A stretch of 64,000 nucleotides of DNA from Imtechella halotolerans (GCF_028743515.2 NZ_CP117969.2:377001-441000), one strand, 5' to 3'; positions 1 through 9,067 are shown, counted from the stretch's first letter. Numbers and translations are program-made. The notes: generated by a model not told the origin, from the sequence alone.

Positions 1-339
1 GGTAGGAATTGGTTGACCTTCATATAAACAATCATTTACAGCATATGACTGTACCGAACCATCAGGTTTTGTTATTTTTACGTTAAAGGTTAAATGCAAG
101 GAGTATCTGTCTGAAGCGGCAGTTGGAGTGAATTGAACCCAGATATGGGTATTTACTGGACTCCCTGGAGTACATGAGCCATTTGAGAATGGTGCCCCGC
201 TCGCATCTCCTAAGTAAAAGGTTGTGAGGTTAAAATCATTGGCAGGACATCCCTTACTATTTTGCCCATGAGTGCTCCATGAGAAAAGGAAGACACCCAA
301 TAAAACCAATACATTGTTTAAAGTAATTTTTAAATTCAT
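1..339 (-). CDS. Secreted protein, N-terminal 113 residues only
   Basis: The reverse strand is open from an ATG at 339 to the window edge, so the C-terminal part is missing. The protein starts MNLKITLNNVLVLLGVFLFS and has a hydrophobic signal segment at residues 8-20, with a likely cleavage after the SWSTHGQ stretch. The mature part begins NSKGCPANDF and holds several cysteines and beta-rich, Thr/Ser-rich sequence (GDASGAPFSNGSCTPGSPVN), which resembles extracellular or adhesin-like flavobacterial proteins. I cannot name a family from this fragment. A type IX secretion cargo is possible, but the C-terminal sorting domain that would show it lies outside the window. Confidence 0.65.
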   Translation of the reverse strand, partial: MNLKITLNNVLVLLGVFLFSWSTHGQNSKGCPANDFNLTTFYLGDASGAPFSNGSCTPGSPVNTHIWVQFTPTAASDRYSLHLTFNVKITKPDGSVQSYAVNDCLYEGQPIPT

Positions 340-626
340 ACAGCTTAATTTTAATTTCGTTAACTAAGACTTTACATTTTAGTTTTTAGTCATCCATTAA
401 AACCAACTGTAACAACTTGAAAATGATACGGAGGGGTTTCGTAGGTCGGTTAAGTTGTGTACAATTAATTTTAGTTAAAGTTCTTATACATCAACATTTA
501 CAATTTGAGGCGCAAATGATAAATGCTTATATTTCAATACGAAATTGAAAAATAAATTTGGAAGCAAAGAATTTCCTTCAAAATATTAGTTAAATTGACG
601 TTTTTAATCGGTAAACGACCAATTTT
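340..626. other. Intergenic region between divergent genes
   Basis: This spacer separates the truncated secreted protein from sixA. A TAAATTTG at 553-560 matches the Bacteroidota -7 element TAnnTTTG in the orientation of sixA, but I see no well spaced upstream TTG. I see no open reading frame or strong hairpin in it. Confidence 0.4.
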
Positions 627-1112
627 ATGAAAGAGATACACCTTATACGGCACGCTAAATCATCATGGGATCTACCATTACCCGATCATAAACGTCCCTT
701 GGCTCAACGAGGTATTATGGATGCTATGAATGTGGGTAAATCATTGATTGAAAAACAGTTAAATGTGGAGGCCGTTTATTGCAGTCCTTCAGAAAGAACT
801 AGGCAAACAGCAGATATTATTCTTAATGAAACTGCTCTAAAGCGCCTTCCTTTTCATTATGTCGATGACTTGTATGATTTTCATGGGAATGGGCTGCTTT
901 CAGTTATTAAGTCTTTACCTGATGTCTATAATTCAGTAATGGTTTTTGGTCATAATCATGCCATTACATGGTTTGTCAATAACTATACTTCTCATTATTT
1001 TGACAATGTGCCAACATGTGGTTATTTAAACATTTCTTTTCCTATAAGCAGTTGGAATGAATTGCAAAAAGGAGTACTTTTAAACCATCTATTCCCTAAA
1101 GATCTTCGATAG
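627..1112 (+). CDS. sixA: SixA-type phosphohistidine phosphatase (histidine phosphatase family)
   Basis: 161 residues, the usual SixA length. The catalytic RH motif is at Arg8-His9 (LIRHAKSSWD), Arg57 lies in SERTRQTAD, and the second active-site histidine is His109 in GHN. SixA enzymes remove phosphate from phosphohistidine, classically on histidine phosphotransfer proteins; in E. coli the main target is the nitrogen PTS. The stop codon directly abuts the ppk1 start, so the two are almost certainly cotranscribed, with ppx next. That context suggests a link to polyphosphate or phosphohistidine chemistry (PPK1 also works through a phosphohistidine), but the link is an inference. Family assignment is firm; substrate is not known. 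Confidence 0.85.
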   Translation: MKEIHLIRHAKSSWDLPLPDHKRPLAQRGIMDAMNVGKSLIEKQLNVEAVYCSPSERTRQTADIILNETALKRLPFHYVDDLYDFHGNGLLSVIKSLPDVYNSVMVFGHNHAITWFVNNYTSHYFDNVPTCGYLNISFPISSWNELQKGVLLNHLFPKDLR

Positions 1113-3233
1113 ATGATTTATGTTGATAAAGTAACCAAAAACAGCTACATCAATAGAGAGATTAGCTGGTTGCAGTTTAATGCCCGTGTGTTGCAGGAAG
1201 CAGCTGATGAAACCGTACCTCTAATTGACCGATTAAGGTTCCTAGGAATCTTTTCGAATAATCTTGATGAATTTTTTAAGGTGCGTTATGCGACCGTTAA
1301 ACGTATAGCCCAATCAGGCAAAACAGGGAAAAGTGTGTTGGGTGGCGCCAATGCTAAAGATTTGCTCGAGGATATAACTGAGATTGTTATTAAGCAACAG
1401 GCAGAGAGCCTTGAGATACTTAGTGCAATTGAGAAAAAATTAGAGGAAGAAAATATCTTTGTTCGCAACGAGAATGAAATTTCTCCATCTCAAAGTGAAT
1501 ACATAAAAAGTTATTTTATTCAAAAGGTAAGCCCTGCTTTAGTGACCATTATCCTTAATGAGTTGGATGCTTTTCCAGAACTAAGAGATAGTGCAGCCTA
1601 CTTGGCCATAAAAATGGTTCTTAAAGAAGAGACTAAGCCTTCGGGTATTCGAAAATACTTTGGAGTTGGGAATTCAAAAGAACGTCTCAGATATGCACTT
1701 ATTGAAATACCACGTACGGTAGAACGGTTTGTTGTATTGCCAAACGAAGGTGATAAGAATTATATCATAATGCTTGATGATCTTATTCGATACAATTTGA
1801 GTAACATTTTTACCATATTTGATTATGAGTCCATATCGGCTCACATGATCAAAATTACTAGAGATGCAGAATTGGATATTGATAGTGATTTGAGTAAAAG
1901 TTTTATAGAGAAAATATCTAGTAGTGTTAAGGGACGCAGTAGTAGCGAGCCCGTACGTTTTGTATATGATAAAGAGATAGATAAAGATACCTTAAAGTTC
2001 CTTCTTAATAAAATGGGGATTGATAATACAGATAGTATAATCCCTGGAGGTCGTTATCACAACAGAAGGGACTATATGGATTTTCCTAGTTTAGGTAGAC
2101 AGGATTTGTTATATAAAACATATCCGGCATTGCCGATTAAGGGATTGAGTCTTGAAGGTAGTATATTGGAAAAGATTGCTGCGAAGGATTATTTGCAATT
2201 TGCACCTTACCACACTTTCTCATACGTAGTTCGATTTTTGCGAGAGGCAGCACTAGATCCTAAAGTAAAATCAGTTAAGATTACTGTCTATAGATTAGCA
2301 AAGTTATCAGATGTTGCCAGTTCATTAATTAATGCAGTTAAAAATGGAAAGAGTGTAACAGTTCAGATTGAGCTGCAGGCGCGTTTTGATGAAGAAGCTA
2401 ATATTAGGTATGCCGAGCAACTTCAATCTGAAGGTGTTAATTTAATATTTGGGGTTCCGGGATTGAAGGTTCATAGCAAAATTTGTGTTATTGAAAGGGA
2501 AGAGGGCGATAAAATTAAGCGCTACGGTTTTGTCAGTACCGGTAATTTTAATGAGTCTACAGCTAAGATTTACACAGATTACACTTTGTTTACCTCTAAT
2601 CAAGCGATATTAAAGGAAGTCAATAAGGTCTTTGACTTTTTTGAAACAAACTATAAAATTAATCGCTATAAGCATTTGATCGTTTCACCACATTACACCA
2701 AGAGTGCTTTCACTAAACTTATAGATAACGAAATAGCAAATGCTAAGGCCGGAAAACCAGCTTACATTAAACTTAAGATGAACAGTCTTACGAGTTATAA
2801 GATGGTTGATAAGTTGTATGAAGCAAGTCGAGCTGGAGTGAAGATTCAAATGATAGTTAGAGGTATATGTTGTCTAATACCAGGAGTAGAAGGAATGAGT
2901 GAAAACATTGAAGCTATAAGTATAGTAGATAAATTTTTAGAGCATCCAAGGCTATATATTTTTGGAAATGGTGGCGATCCCAAGGTGTATATTTCTTCTG
3001 CAGATTGGATGACACGTAATATTGATTACAGGGTAGAGGTGAGTTGCCCAATTTATGACCAAGAGATTAAGCAAGAATTACTAGATAATTTCGAAATCGG
3101 ATGGAGTGATAATGTGAAGGCGAGGGTGTTTTCGGAAAAACAAAATAATGCCTACCGAAGAAATAATAAACCTAAGGTACGTTCACAATTTGCTATGTAC
3201 GATTATTATCTAAAGAAACAAGTTAATTCATAA
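1113..3233 (+). CDS. ppk1: Polyphosphate kinase 1
   Basis: 706 residues, the family length. It reversibly transfers the gamma phosphate of ATP to a growing polyphosphate chain. The N-terminal domain (YINREISWLQFNARVL near residue 12) is followed by the head domain and two phospholipase D-like catalytic domains. The autophosphorylated histidine is in the KVHSKICVI motif (His454 by nucleotide count); the second domain is seen around NIDYRVEV near the C-terminus. The gene starts at the base after the sixA stop and is followed after 11 bases by ppx, giving a synthesis/degradation operon. No frameshift or missing motif was seen. Confidence 0.96.
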   Translation: MIYVDKVTKNSYINREISWLQFNARVLQEAADETVPLIDRLRFLGIFSNNLDEFFKVRYATVKRIAQSGKTGKSVLGGANAKDLLEDITEIVIKQQAESLEILSAIEKKLEEENIFVRNENEISPSQSEYIKSYFIQKVSPALVTIILNELDAFPELRDSAAYLAIKMVLKEETKPSGIRKYFGVGNSKERLRYALIEIPRTVERFVVLPNEGDKNYIIMLDDLIRYNLSNIFTIFDYESISAHMIKITRDAELDIDSDLSKSFIEKISSSVKGRSSSEPVRFVYDKEIDKDTLKFLLNKMGIDNTDSIIPGGRYHNRRDYMDFPSLGRQDLLYKTYPALPIKGLSLEGSILEKIAAKDYLQFAPYHTFSYVVRFLREAALDPKVKSVKITVYRLAKLSDVASSLINAVKNGKSVTVQIELQARFDEEANIRYAEQLQSEGVNLIFGVPGLKVHSKICVIEREEGDKIKRYGFVSTGNFNESTAKIYTDYTLFTSNQAILKEVNKVFDFFETNYKINRYKHLIVSPHYTKSAFTKLIDNEIANAKAGKPAYIKLKMNSLTSYKMVDKLYEASRAGVKIQMIVRGICCLIPGVEGMSENIEAISIVDKFLEHPRLYIFGNGGDPKVYISSADWMTRNIDYRVEVSCPIYDQEIKQELLDNFEIGWSDNVKARVFSEKQNNAYRRNNKPKVRSQFAMYDYYLKKQVNS

Positions 3234-3244
3234 AGTAAATTATT

Positions 3245-4150
3245 TTGAGAATACGAAAGTTTGCAGCCATAGATGTAGGATCCAATGGGGTACGCCTTTT
3301 AATTGCTAACGTCTTAGAAGTGGAAGGAATGGAGCCCAAGTTCAGTAAGAGCAGTTTGGTTCGTGTACCAATTCGTTTGGGAACAGATGTGTTTGTTAAT
3401 GGACAGATATCTGAGGTGAATGCACAAAGACTTGTAGATTCTATTCAGGCATTTAAACTCTTAATGCAAGTACATAAAGTAGAAGAGTATAAGGCCTGTG
3501 CTACCTCCGCCATGCGGGAGGCCAAAAATGGAAGTGAAGTATCTTCTCTTATTAAGAAAAAGACTGGTGTTACCATAAATATAATCGATGGGAGTGATGA
3601 GGCTGCTATCATTGCCGCAACGGACTTACATGCACTTATCGAAAACGATAAAACATACCTCTATGTGGATGTAGGAGGTGGTAGTACTGAGTTTACGGTG
3701 TATTCACAAGGCGAAACGGTGGTTTCTAAATCCTTTAAGGTAGGTACTGTACGTTTGTTGAATGAAATGGTAAGTAGAGATACCTGGGTAGAAGTAGAAC
3801 AGTGGATAAAAGAAAATACGCATCAATATGAGAATATTTCTCTAATTGGATCTGGAGGAAACATTAATAAAATTTTTAAAATATCTGGAAGAAAACTGGG
3901 AACCCCTCTTAGCTATAAGTATTTAAATGAATACTATCAATATTTAACTTCGTTTACCTACGAAGAACGTATCAGTATTTTAGAATTAAATCAAGATAGA
4001 GCTGATGTAATTATTCATGCTTCTCGAATTTACCTTAATGCAATGAAATGGAGTAAGGCAAGTAGGATTTATGTTCCTAAAATTGGATTGTCTGATGGTA
4101 TAGTGAAAAGTTTATATAATAGTACACTTCAAGGTCAAACCATAGGGTAA
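3245..4150 (+). CDS. ppx: Exopolyphosphatase, Ppx/GppA family
   Basis: 301 residues, the short Ppx/GppA form without the C-terminal HD domain of E. coli Ppx. It starts at a TTG codon (TTGAGAATACG at 3245); the next residues RIRKFAAIDVGSNGVRLL are the conserved first phosphate loop, so a start further in would cut into the domain. The second loop is YVDVGGGSTEF near residue 140. Family members hydrolyse polyphosphate from the end or pppGpp to ppGpp. Position after ppk1 favours polyphosphate as substrate. The stop lies 3 bases from the end of the convergent miaE gene, so there is no room for a terminator between them. Confidence 0.9.
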   Translation: MRIRKFAAIDVGSNGVRLLIANVLEVEGMEPKFSKSSLVRVPIRLGTDVFVNGQISEVNAQRLVDSIQAFKLLMQVHKVEEYKACATSAMREAKNGSEVSSLIKKKTGVTINIIDGSDEAAIIAATDLHALIENDKTYLYVDVGGGSTEFTVYSQGETVVSKSFKVGTVRLLNEMVSRDTWVEVEQWIKENTHQYENISLIGSGGNINKIFKISGRKLGTPLSYKYLNEYYQYLTSFTYEERISILELNQDRADVIIHASRIYLNAMKWSKASRIYVPKIGLSDGIVKSLYNSTLQGQTIG

Positions 4151-4153
4151 TTA

Positions 4154-4735
4154 TTAGCCGTGTACTGTTTCTTTAGTGCCTAAATTTCGCATTATTTTGG
4201 CCTCATATTCCAATAACGATTGCCATTTACTGTCCACTTCTTCGCGGTTACCAAATTGACGAGCAAACCCTAAGAACATGGTATAATGATTTGCTTCACT
4301 AACCATTAATTTACGGTAGAATTCAGCAAGTTCCTTGTCTTCTAAATGTTCAGAAAGTAGACGAAAGCGTTCACAGCTACGTGCTTCAATAAGAGCTGCA
4401 TACAGTAGTTTATGGACTAAAAAATCGGTACGACTACCTCCTTTAGGAAAAAAAGTCATCAGCTGGTTTACGTACTCATCTTTTCGTTCTCTGCCTAGCG
4501 TCCAACCACGAGCTACAATCTTGTCATGAACCATTTTGAAATGACTCATTTCTTCTTTTACTAATGCTGTCATTTCCTGAACCAATTCTGTTTTTTCAGG
4601 AAAAAGGACAATGAAGGAAATAGCAGTGCTTGCTGCTTTTTGCTCACAGAAGGCGTGATCTGTAAGGATTTCTTCAATGTTTTTCTCAACAATATTTACC
4701 CATCGAGGATCGGTAGGGAGTTTTAAACCAAGCAT
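4154..4735 (-). CDS. miaE: tRNA-(ms2io6A)-hydroxylase, MiaE-like
   Basis: 193 residues with a ferritin-like four-helix di-iron fold. Iron ligand motifs are visible: EEMSHFKMVHDK in the first half and EARSCERF and EANHYTMF in the second. MiaE enzymes hydroxylate the isopentenyl group of modified A37 in tRNAs reading UNN codons, with oxygen as cosubstrate. The start MLGLKLPTDPRW is typical of the family. A TAnnTTTG element (TATTTTTG on this strand, 4754-4761) lies 19 bases upstream of the start codon. The gene is monocistronic and convergent with ppx. Function is by family; the modification partner MiaA/MiaB genes are not in the window. Confidence 0.88.
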   Translation of the reverse strand: MLGLKLPTDPRWVNIVEKNIEEILTDHAFCEQKAASTAISFIVLFPEKTELVQEMTALVKEEMSHFKMVHDKIVARGWTLGRERKDEYVNQLMTFFPKGGSRTDFLVHKLLYAALIEARSCERFRLLSEHLEDKELAEFYRKLMVSEANHYTMFLGFARQFGNREEVDSKWQSLLEYEAKIMRNLGTKETVHG

Positions 4736-4753
4736 GTTAATGGCGTTTTTTTA

Positions 4754-4761
4754 CAAAAATA
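4754..4761 (-). promoter_or_regulatory. -7 promoter element of miaE
   Basis: TATTTTTG on the reverse strand matches TAnnTTTG. The predicted transcript start falls about 12 bases before the ATG. No clear -33 TTG was found. Confidence 0.45.
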
Positions 4762-4823
4762 AGTAATAAATATAGGAATTGAGTTTATGGTCATTGTTTC
4801 AAAGAAACACGATCCTTTTGGTG

Positions 4824-6524
4824 TTAGATTTCTAGATCAAATTCTTTTCGAAACACTTCCATCAAAGGATTGGCCTCAACTAATTTTTCAAACTTTTCAC
4901 GCGTTGTAAAAGCATATTTTTTATCAATAGTTTCATTGACTTTTATATGAAGCGAAATATCATAATTCTGTAGGTTTTTTCGTAGGTAGTCCAATAAACC
5001 ATATTGTTCTCTTTCGATTTCAGCTTTCATGGTGCTATTTGGCATTTCTAGACAAATGGTAGTCTTGTTCTCCAATACTGGTGTATCTGCACTAAGATTT
5101 GAAGCTAATATATGTTTTCCTTCGTCTTCAATTTGTTTAATATATGCTGCCCACAATTCCATAAAGGAAGCCTCTGTAAATTCCTCCTTAGGAAGGTTTT
5201 CTTCATCTGGTACTTGCTCTGCTTTACGTTTTTCAGCGTCCTTTTTAATTTTTAGGCTGGACAATGATAACCCCGATATTCTAGGTTGTGATACGTTCGA
5301 AGTGCTATTGAGTACAGGTTGGGGTGTATTTTCTACAGGGATATTGGTCGGGATACTAATTTCTTTTGAAGCTGAAGTTTGCCTTTGTTGAATTACCTCT
5401 TTTTGGATAGTTACCTGTCTAAAGAAGGTTGCCGGAATTATGAATGGTCCATCATTTTTTTTTTCTCCGTCATAAGTGACAGAGGCTAATTGCATAAGGC
5501 AAAGTTCGACCAGGAGTCGTTGGTTCTTACTTGCTTTGTACTGTAGGTCACAAGTGTTGGCTAATTCAATTCCTTTGATTAGGAAGTCTAAGGTAGTGTT
5601 CCTACTTTGTTGTAAGTATCGTTGCTGTGTATCTTCACCTACTTCTAATAGTGATATGGTGGCTTCATTCTTGCATACCATTAAATCTCTAAAGTGACTT
5701 GCTAAACCTGCAATGAAGTGATGGCCATCAAATCCTTTGGCCAGGGTATTGTTGAACTCAATAAGTAATTGAGGAATATTGTTTTCTAAGATAAGATCAG
5801 TAATGACAAAATAGGTGTCATAATCTAGAACGTTCAGGTTTTCAGAAACTGCTTTTCTAGTAATGTTGTTTCCGCAAAAACTTACAATTCTATCGAAGAT
5901 GGAAAGTGCATCACGCATAGCGCCATCTGCCTTTTGAGCAATGATGTGAAGTGCATCATCTTCTGCAATTATTCCTTGCTGTTCTGCTATATATTTTAAA
6001 TAGTCTTTAGCGTCTGTAACCGTTATTCTTTTAAAATCAAATATCTGACAGCGAGATAATATCGTCGGAATAATTTTGTGTTTCTCTGTGGTTGCTAAAA
6101 TAAATATAGCGTGTTTTGGAGGCTCTTCCAACGTTTTTAGAAATGCATTGAACGCGGCTGTTGAAAGCATATGAACCTCGTCGATAATATATACCTTATA
6201 TTTACCAACTTGAGGCGGAATTCGCACTTGATCAATTAGGCTTCGTATGCCATCTACCGAGTTGTTTGAAGCTGCATCTAATTCAAATACATTAAATGCA
6301 AAATCTTCTTCACTGTGTTGGGAGCCATCTTCATTGATTTTTTTTGCCAATATACGAGCGCAGGTCGTTTTACCTACACCTCTTGGTCCACAAAATAGGA
6401 GTGCCTGCGCTAGATGATTATTTTCAATAGCGTTAAGCAGGGTGTTGGTAATTGCCTGTTGACCAACAACATCTTTAAATGTTTGTGGACGGTATTTTCT
6501 GGCTGATACAACAAAGTGTTCCAT
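4824..6524 (-). CDS. dnaX: DNA polymerase III subunit gamma/tau
   Basis: 566 residues. Clamp-loader ATPase: Walker A GPRGVGKT at 46-53, Walker B with DEVH at 115-118, sensor region LATTEKHKI and the SRC motif (LSRCQIFDF). The C-terminal 200 residues form the tau-like extension that binds polymerase. Residues 64-84 between Walker A and the ELDAASNNSVD motif contain no cysteine cluster, so the zinc module (CX8CX2CX2C) known from E. coli and Bacillus DnaX is absent. The sequence reads cleanly and I see no obvious frameshift signal for a gamma form. A TAACTTTG at 6537-6530 on this strand sits only five bases from the ATG, so the message may be nearly leaderless. Confidence 0.95.
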   Translation of the reverse strand: MEHFVVSARKYRPQTFKDVVGQQAITNTLLNAIENNHLAQALLFCGPRGVGKTTCARILAKKINEDGSQHSEEDFAFNVFELDAASNNSVDGIRSLIDQVRIPPQVGKYKVYIIDEVHMLSTAAFNAFLKTLEEPPKHAIFILATTEKHKIIPTILSRCQIFDFKRITVTDAKDYLKYIAEQQGIIAEDDALHIIAQKADGAMRDALSIFDRIVSFCGNNITRKAVSENLNVLDYDTYFVITDLILENNIPQLLIEFNNTLAKGFDGHHFIAGLASHFRDLMVCKNEATISLLEVGEDTQQRYLQQSRNTTLDFLIKGIELANTCDLQYKASKNQRLLVELCLMQLASVTYDGEKKNDGPFIIPATFFRQVTIQKEVIQQRQTSASKEISIPTNIPVENTPQPVLNSTSNVSQPRISGLSLSSLKIKKDAEKRKAEQVPDEENLPKEEFTEASFMELWAAYIKQIEDEGKHILASNLSADTPVLENKTTICLEMPNSTMKAEIEREQYGLLDYLRKNLQNYDISLHIKVNETIDKKYAFTTREKFEKLVEANPLMEVFRKEFDLEI

Positions 6525-6637
6525 AAGGACAAAGTTAAAAATTGCTTTCAGAATTTAGTATAACCCGCGTAGAATTTTAAAAGAGTTATCAACATATAAG
6601 TGCAATAAGATTACAATAGCTTTTAATATATTCGTTG

Positions 6638-6645
6638 TATCTTTG
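6638..6645 (+). promoter_or_regulatory. -7 promoter element of rnpB
   Basis: TATCTTTG is an exact TAnnTTTG match placed about seven bases before the predicted 5' end of the RNase P RNA, as expected for a Bacteroidota promoter. Confidence 0.6.
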
Positions 6646-6649
6646 CTAA

Positions 6650-6947
6650 GAGCAAATCGGCTTATCGCTATGTCTTGCATAGAGGAAAGTCCGGACACCA
6701 TAGAGCAGTATAGCGGGTAACGCCCGTCCGTCGTGAGACGAGGACAAGTGCAACAGAAAGGATGTACAGGTAATGCTGTAGTGAAATCAGGTAAACTCTA
6801 TACGGTGCAACGCCATGTATACCGACGTTTGAGGGCTGCTCGCTCGATGTTGGAGGGTAGGCGGTTTGAATGATTCAGTAATGAATTATCTAGATAAATG
6901 ATAAGCACCACCTTGGGTGGGACAGAATCCGGCTTATGATTTGCTCT
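6650..6947 (+). ncRNA. rnpB: RNase P RNA, bacterial class A
   Basis: About 298 bases with the universal landmarks: the GAGGAAAGTCCGGAC motif of P4/J3 near 6681, ACAGAAA near 6753, GTGAAA near 6780 and the 3' GGACAGAATCCGGCTTAT. The first bases (GAGCAAATC) pair with the last (GATTTGCTC), closing helix P1. A run of T residues follows at 6946-6953 and can serve as terminator. This ribozyme removes 5' leaders from pre-tRNAs. It lies between dnaX (divergent) and rsmD (convergent). Confidence 0.95.
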
Positions 6948-6976
6948 TTTTTTATTTCCCTATATTTTGTGGATTG

Positions 6977-7528
6977 TTATTCTTCCTTTGATGGGTATTC
7001 AAAAAAGCTAAACATGCTACTGCCGTATTTTTTTTGAAATGAAAAGAAAGGCTGGGAATCCATGGGTGTATGTGGAGAATGCTCAATAATGAGTAATCCT
7101 TCTTCAGAAAGCAACTCATTACTAAAAACAAGTTCAGGTATTTTTGCAAATTTTTCTGGAGTAAAATCGTAAGGTGGATCAGCGAAAATAATGTCTGCTG
7201 TTAACTTTGTTCTTTCCAAGAAAGAGTATACGTCGCTTTTTACGGTTTTAATAGGAAAATCAAGTTCACTTGATATTTGATTGATGTATTGGATACAGCC
7301 AAAATGGGCGTCAACACTTGTAATGTCTGAACAACCTCTGCTAGCAAATTCGAAGCTGATATTTCCGGTGCCAGCAAAAAGATCTAGAACTGTAATATCG
7401 TCAAAGTAGAAGTCATTATTCAATATATTAAATAATGCTTCCTTGGCAAAATCAGTGGTAGGCCGTACCGGTAATTTTTTAGGAGCAGTAAGTCTCTTGC
7501 TTTTGTATTTTCCAGAAATTATCCTCAT
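6977..7528 (-). CDS. rsmD: 16S rRNA (guanine-966-N2)-methyltransferase RsmD
   Basis: 183 residues, normal for the family. The N-terminal RIISGKYKSKRL contacts rRNA, the SAM-binding motif VLDLFAGTGNISFEF is at about 47-61, and the catalytic DPPY is at 117-120. It methylates the exocyclic amine of G966 in the small subunit during assembly. The ATG starts at the base next to the stop of the DUF3822 gene, so rsmD is the last gene of a three-gene operon (8978 to 6977). The gene ends about 30 bases from the end of the convergent rnpB. Confidence 0.93.
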   Translation of the reverse strand: MRIISGKYKSKRLTAPKKLPVRPTTDFAKEALFNILNNDFYFDDITVLDLFAGTGNISFEFASRGCSDITSVDAHFGCIQYINQISSELDFPIKTVKSDVYSFLERTKLTADIIFADPPYDFTPEKFAKIPELVFSNELLSEEGLLIIEHSPHTPMDSQPFFSFQKKYGSSMFSFFEYPSKEE

Positions 7529-8347
7529 TTAAAGGGAGTTGAGAATTATGAAATGTTCAGGTTTAGTTTCTGCCGCATCTGCAAAAGCAAAAACAGGCTT
7601 ATGAATAGTGACTGTATGTATGTACGTATAAGCAATTTTATACAGTGGATGGTTTTCATCGATGTCTCCTATGATTGTCAATGGAGAAACAGAAAGGTTT
7701 AGTTGTAATTGCTCAGCAGTAAAGAGTATGTAATATAAAAAGTCCTCTTTGGTGTGATAGGTAAATGTATTAAAGAGAAGTAATTTTTTTTGATGAAGAA
7801 CAATTAACTGGAACTGGTCTTTTTCTAAAAAGGCATACATAATTGGAGCATCTACAGTTGGCTTTTGCTGCCATAAGGCCGTCAGTAGTACTGTGGCAGA
7901 ATGTCGGTATTCAAATTCTCCAAAATGGTCAAATATCACATTGTTTACGTTGGTAAAAGGCACATAAACGGTCATAAGATCACTAGTGGCTATTTCATCA
8001 TAAGTGATGAAATCATTTGCTAAAATTTTGACAGAGAACTTAAGGTAGTCTGCTAAGGAATTTTCGTCAAAAAGCGCCTTAGGAACAAATGCTAAAAGCT
8101 CATTGTGATGAATTACCTGAACTTTCTGGAAAGGACCAGATAAGGCTTCTTCACTGTTTAGTACAGATAGGAGTTGCTCAGGTAGGGCCTCCGCATATAG
8201 TTTTTGGGCAAAGGAAATGTGGCGCTGGAAAAGCACTCTTTTTTCCAACGTGTCAAGAATACAAAAAGAAAGTCCACTCAAGCTAACCTGAATGGACAAT
8301 TCTTGGAAATTCGTTTCTAAACTATTACTTGTTCTTTTTTGCGTCAT
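7529..8347 (-). CDS. DUF3822 family protein
   Basis: 272 residues from the ATG at 8347 (MTQKRTSNSLETNF). A longer reading frame exists to 8383, but it would overlap the upstream gene much more and its first residues look unlike the family. DUF3822 proteins are confined to Bacteroidota, sit almost always beside rsmD, and are thought to have an actin/hexokinase-like fold. The repeated beta-strand patterns and the central NDFITYDEI segment fit that. No catalytic motif can be assigned. It overlaps the upstream gene by 23 bases, which indicates translational coupling. Function is unknown. Confidence 0.8.
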   Translation of the reverse strand: MTQKRTSNSLETNFQELSIQVSLSGLSFCILDTLEKRVLFQRHISFAQKLYAEALPEQLLSVLNSEEALSGPFQKVQVIHHNELLAFVPKALFDENSLADYLKFSVKILANDFITYDEIATSDLMTVYVPFTNVNNVIFDHFGEFEYRHSATVLLTALWQQKPTVDAPIMYAFLEKDQFQLIVLHQKKLLLFNTFTYHTKEDFLYYILFTAEQLQLNLSVSPLTIIGDIDENHPLYKIAYTYIHTVTIHKPVFAFADAAETKPEHFIILNSL

Positions 8348-8978
8348 AGATAGTTGGCCAGTTTCCGGCAGTACTAATATCACTAAGTGAACCTACTCTG
8401 ATTTCAGGACCATCGATATCTTCAACGTTAACTACTGTGTTTTCTTTTGCTAAGTAATCTTCTGGTTGATCCCACAATATAATTGATTTGGTCGTTTTTG
8501 CTTCAAACACAGGAGCTTTATAACCGTTTTTGTCAAGGATGTCAGCTTTCATTTCAAAAGTGGTTTTTTCATCTTTTGCAAATGGTACATACATCATTTT
8601 TTTGTAACGGTCAGAGTTTTTGAAAAGAGAATCTTTTACAGCAACAAATCCTAAAGTGTCAATAACTGATCCTTCTTTCATAACATCGATACGGTAGTTT
8701 GGATCATATTCCATCCAGCTAGTGTCACGTTGAGTGGTGATTGTATACTTTGCAGTTTCAATAAAATTTACAAGACTGTTGAAATCGGCGGCATACACTC
8801 CTTTAACAGTACGGTGTGCCTCTTGTGCGTCACGTATGTCTTTAAGGTTTGAAATTACTTGGGCATAACGCTCTTGCTTAATTTTTTTAAATTCAATTGG
8901 CCCAGTAATAGATTTATAAATCATATAAGCAAAGAAAATGCTTAGAATGTATAAGCCAATTTGGAGTGCTTGTTTCAT
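8325..8978 (-). CDS. Membrane-anchored hypothetical protein of the rsmD operon
   Basis: 217 residues. An N-terminal transmembrane helix (LQIGLYILSIFFAYMIYKSI, residues 5-24) is followed by a helical stretch containing RDAQEAHRTVKGVYAADFNSL. That layout and wording resemble the start of type II/IV pseudopilins, where a long hydrophobic helix precedes a globular domain, but there is no leader-peptidase motif. The rest is a soluble, charged, extracytoplasmic domain with no motif I recognise. It is the first gene of the operon with DUF3822 and rsmD and has a good promoter. A conserved flavobacterial protein of unknown function is the most I can claim. Confidence 0.75.
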   Translation of the reverse strand: MKQALQIGLYILSIFFAYMIYKSITGPIEFKKIKQERYAQVISNLKDIRDAQEAHRTVKGVYAADFNSLVNFIETAKYTITTQRDTSWMEYDPNYRIDVMKEGSVIDTLGFVAVKDSLFKNSDRYKKMMYVPFAKDEKTTFEMKADILDKNGYKAPVFEAKTTKSIILWDQPEDYLAKENTVVNVEDIDGPEIRVGSLSDISTAGNWPTIYDAKKNK

Positions 8979-9013
8979 TGTATCTATGTATTTAAATTTA
9001 GTGTGGTTTAACG

Positions 9014-9042
9014 CAAATCTACAATTTTTTTTTAATCACAAA
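9014..9042 (-). promoter_or_regulatory. Promoter of the rsmD operon
   Basis: On the reverse strand TTG, 17 bases, then TAGATTTG. This is a full match to the Bacteroidota sigma-A pattern TTG-N17-23-TAnnTTTG. The start codon at 8978 lies about 30 bases after the predicted transcript start. A divergent -7 element for the helicase lies only 25 bases away. Confidence 0.7.
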
Positions 9043-9067
9043 ACTATTTAAGCTTAAAAAACATTAG

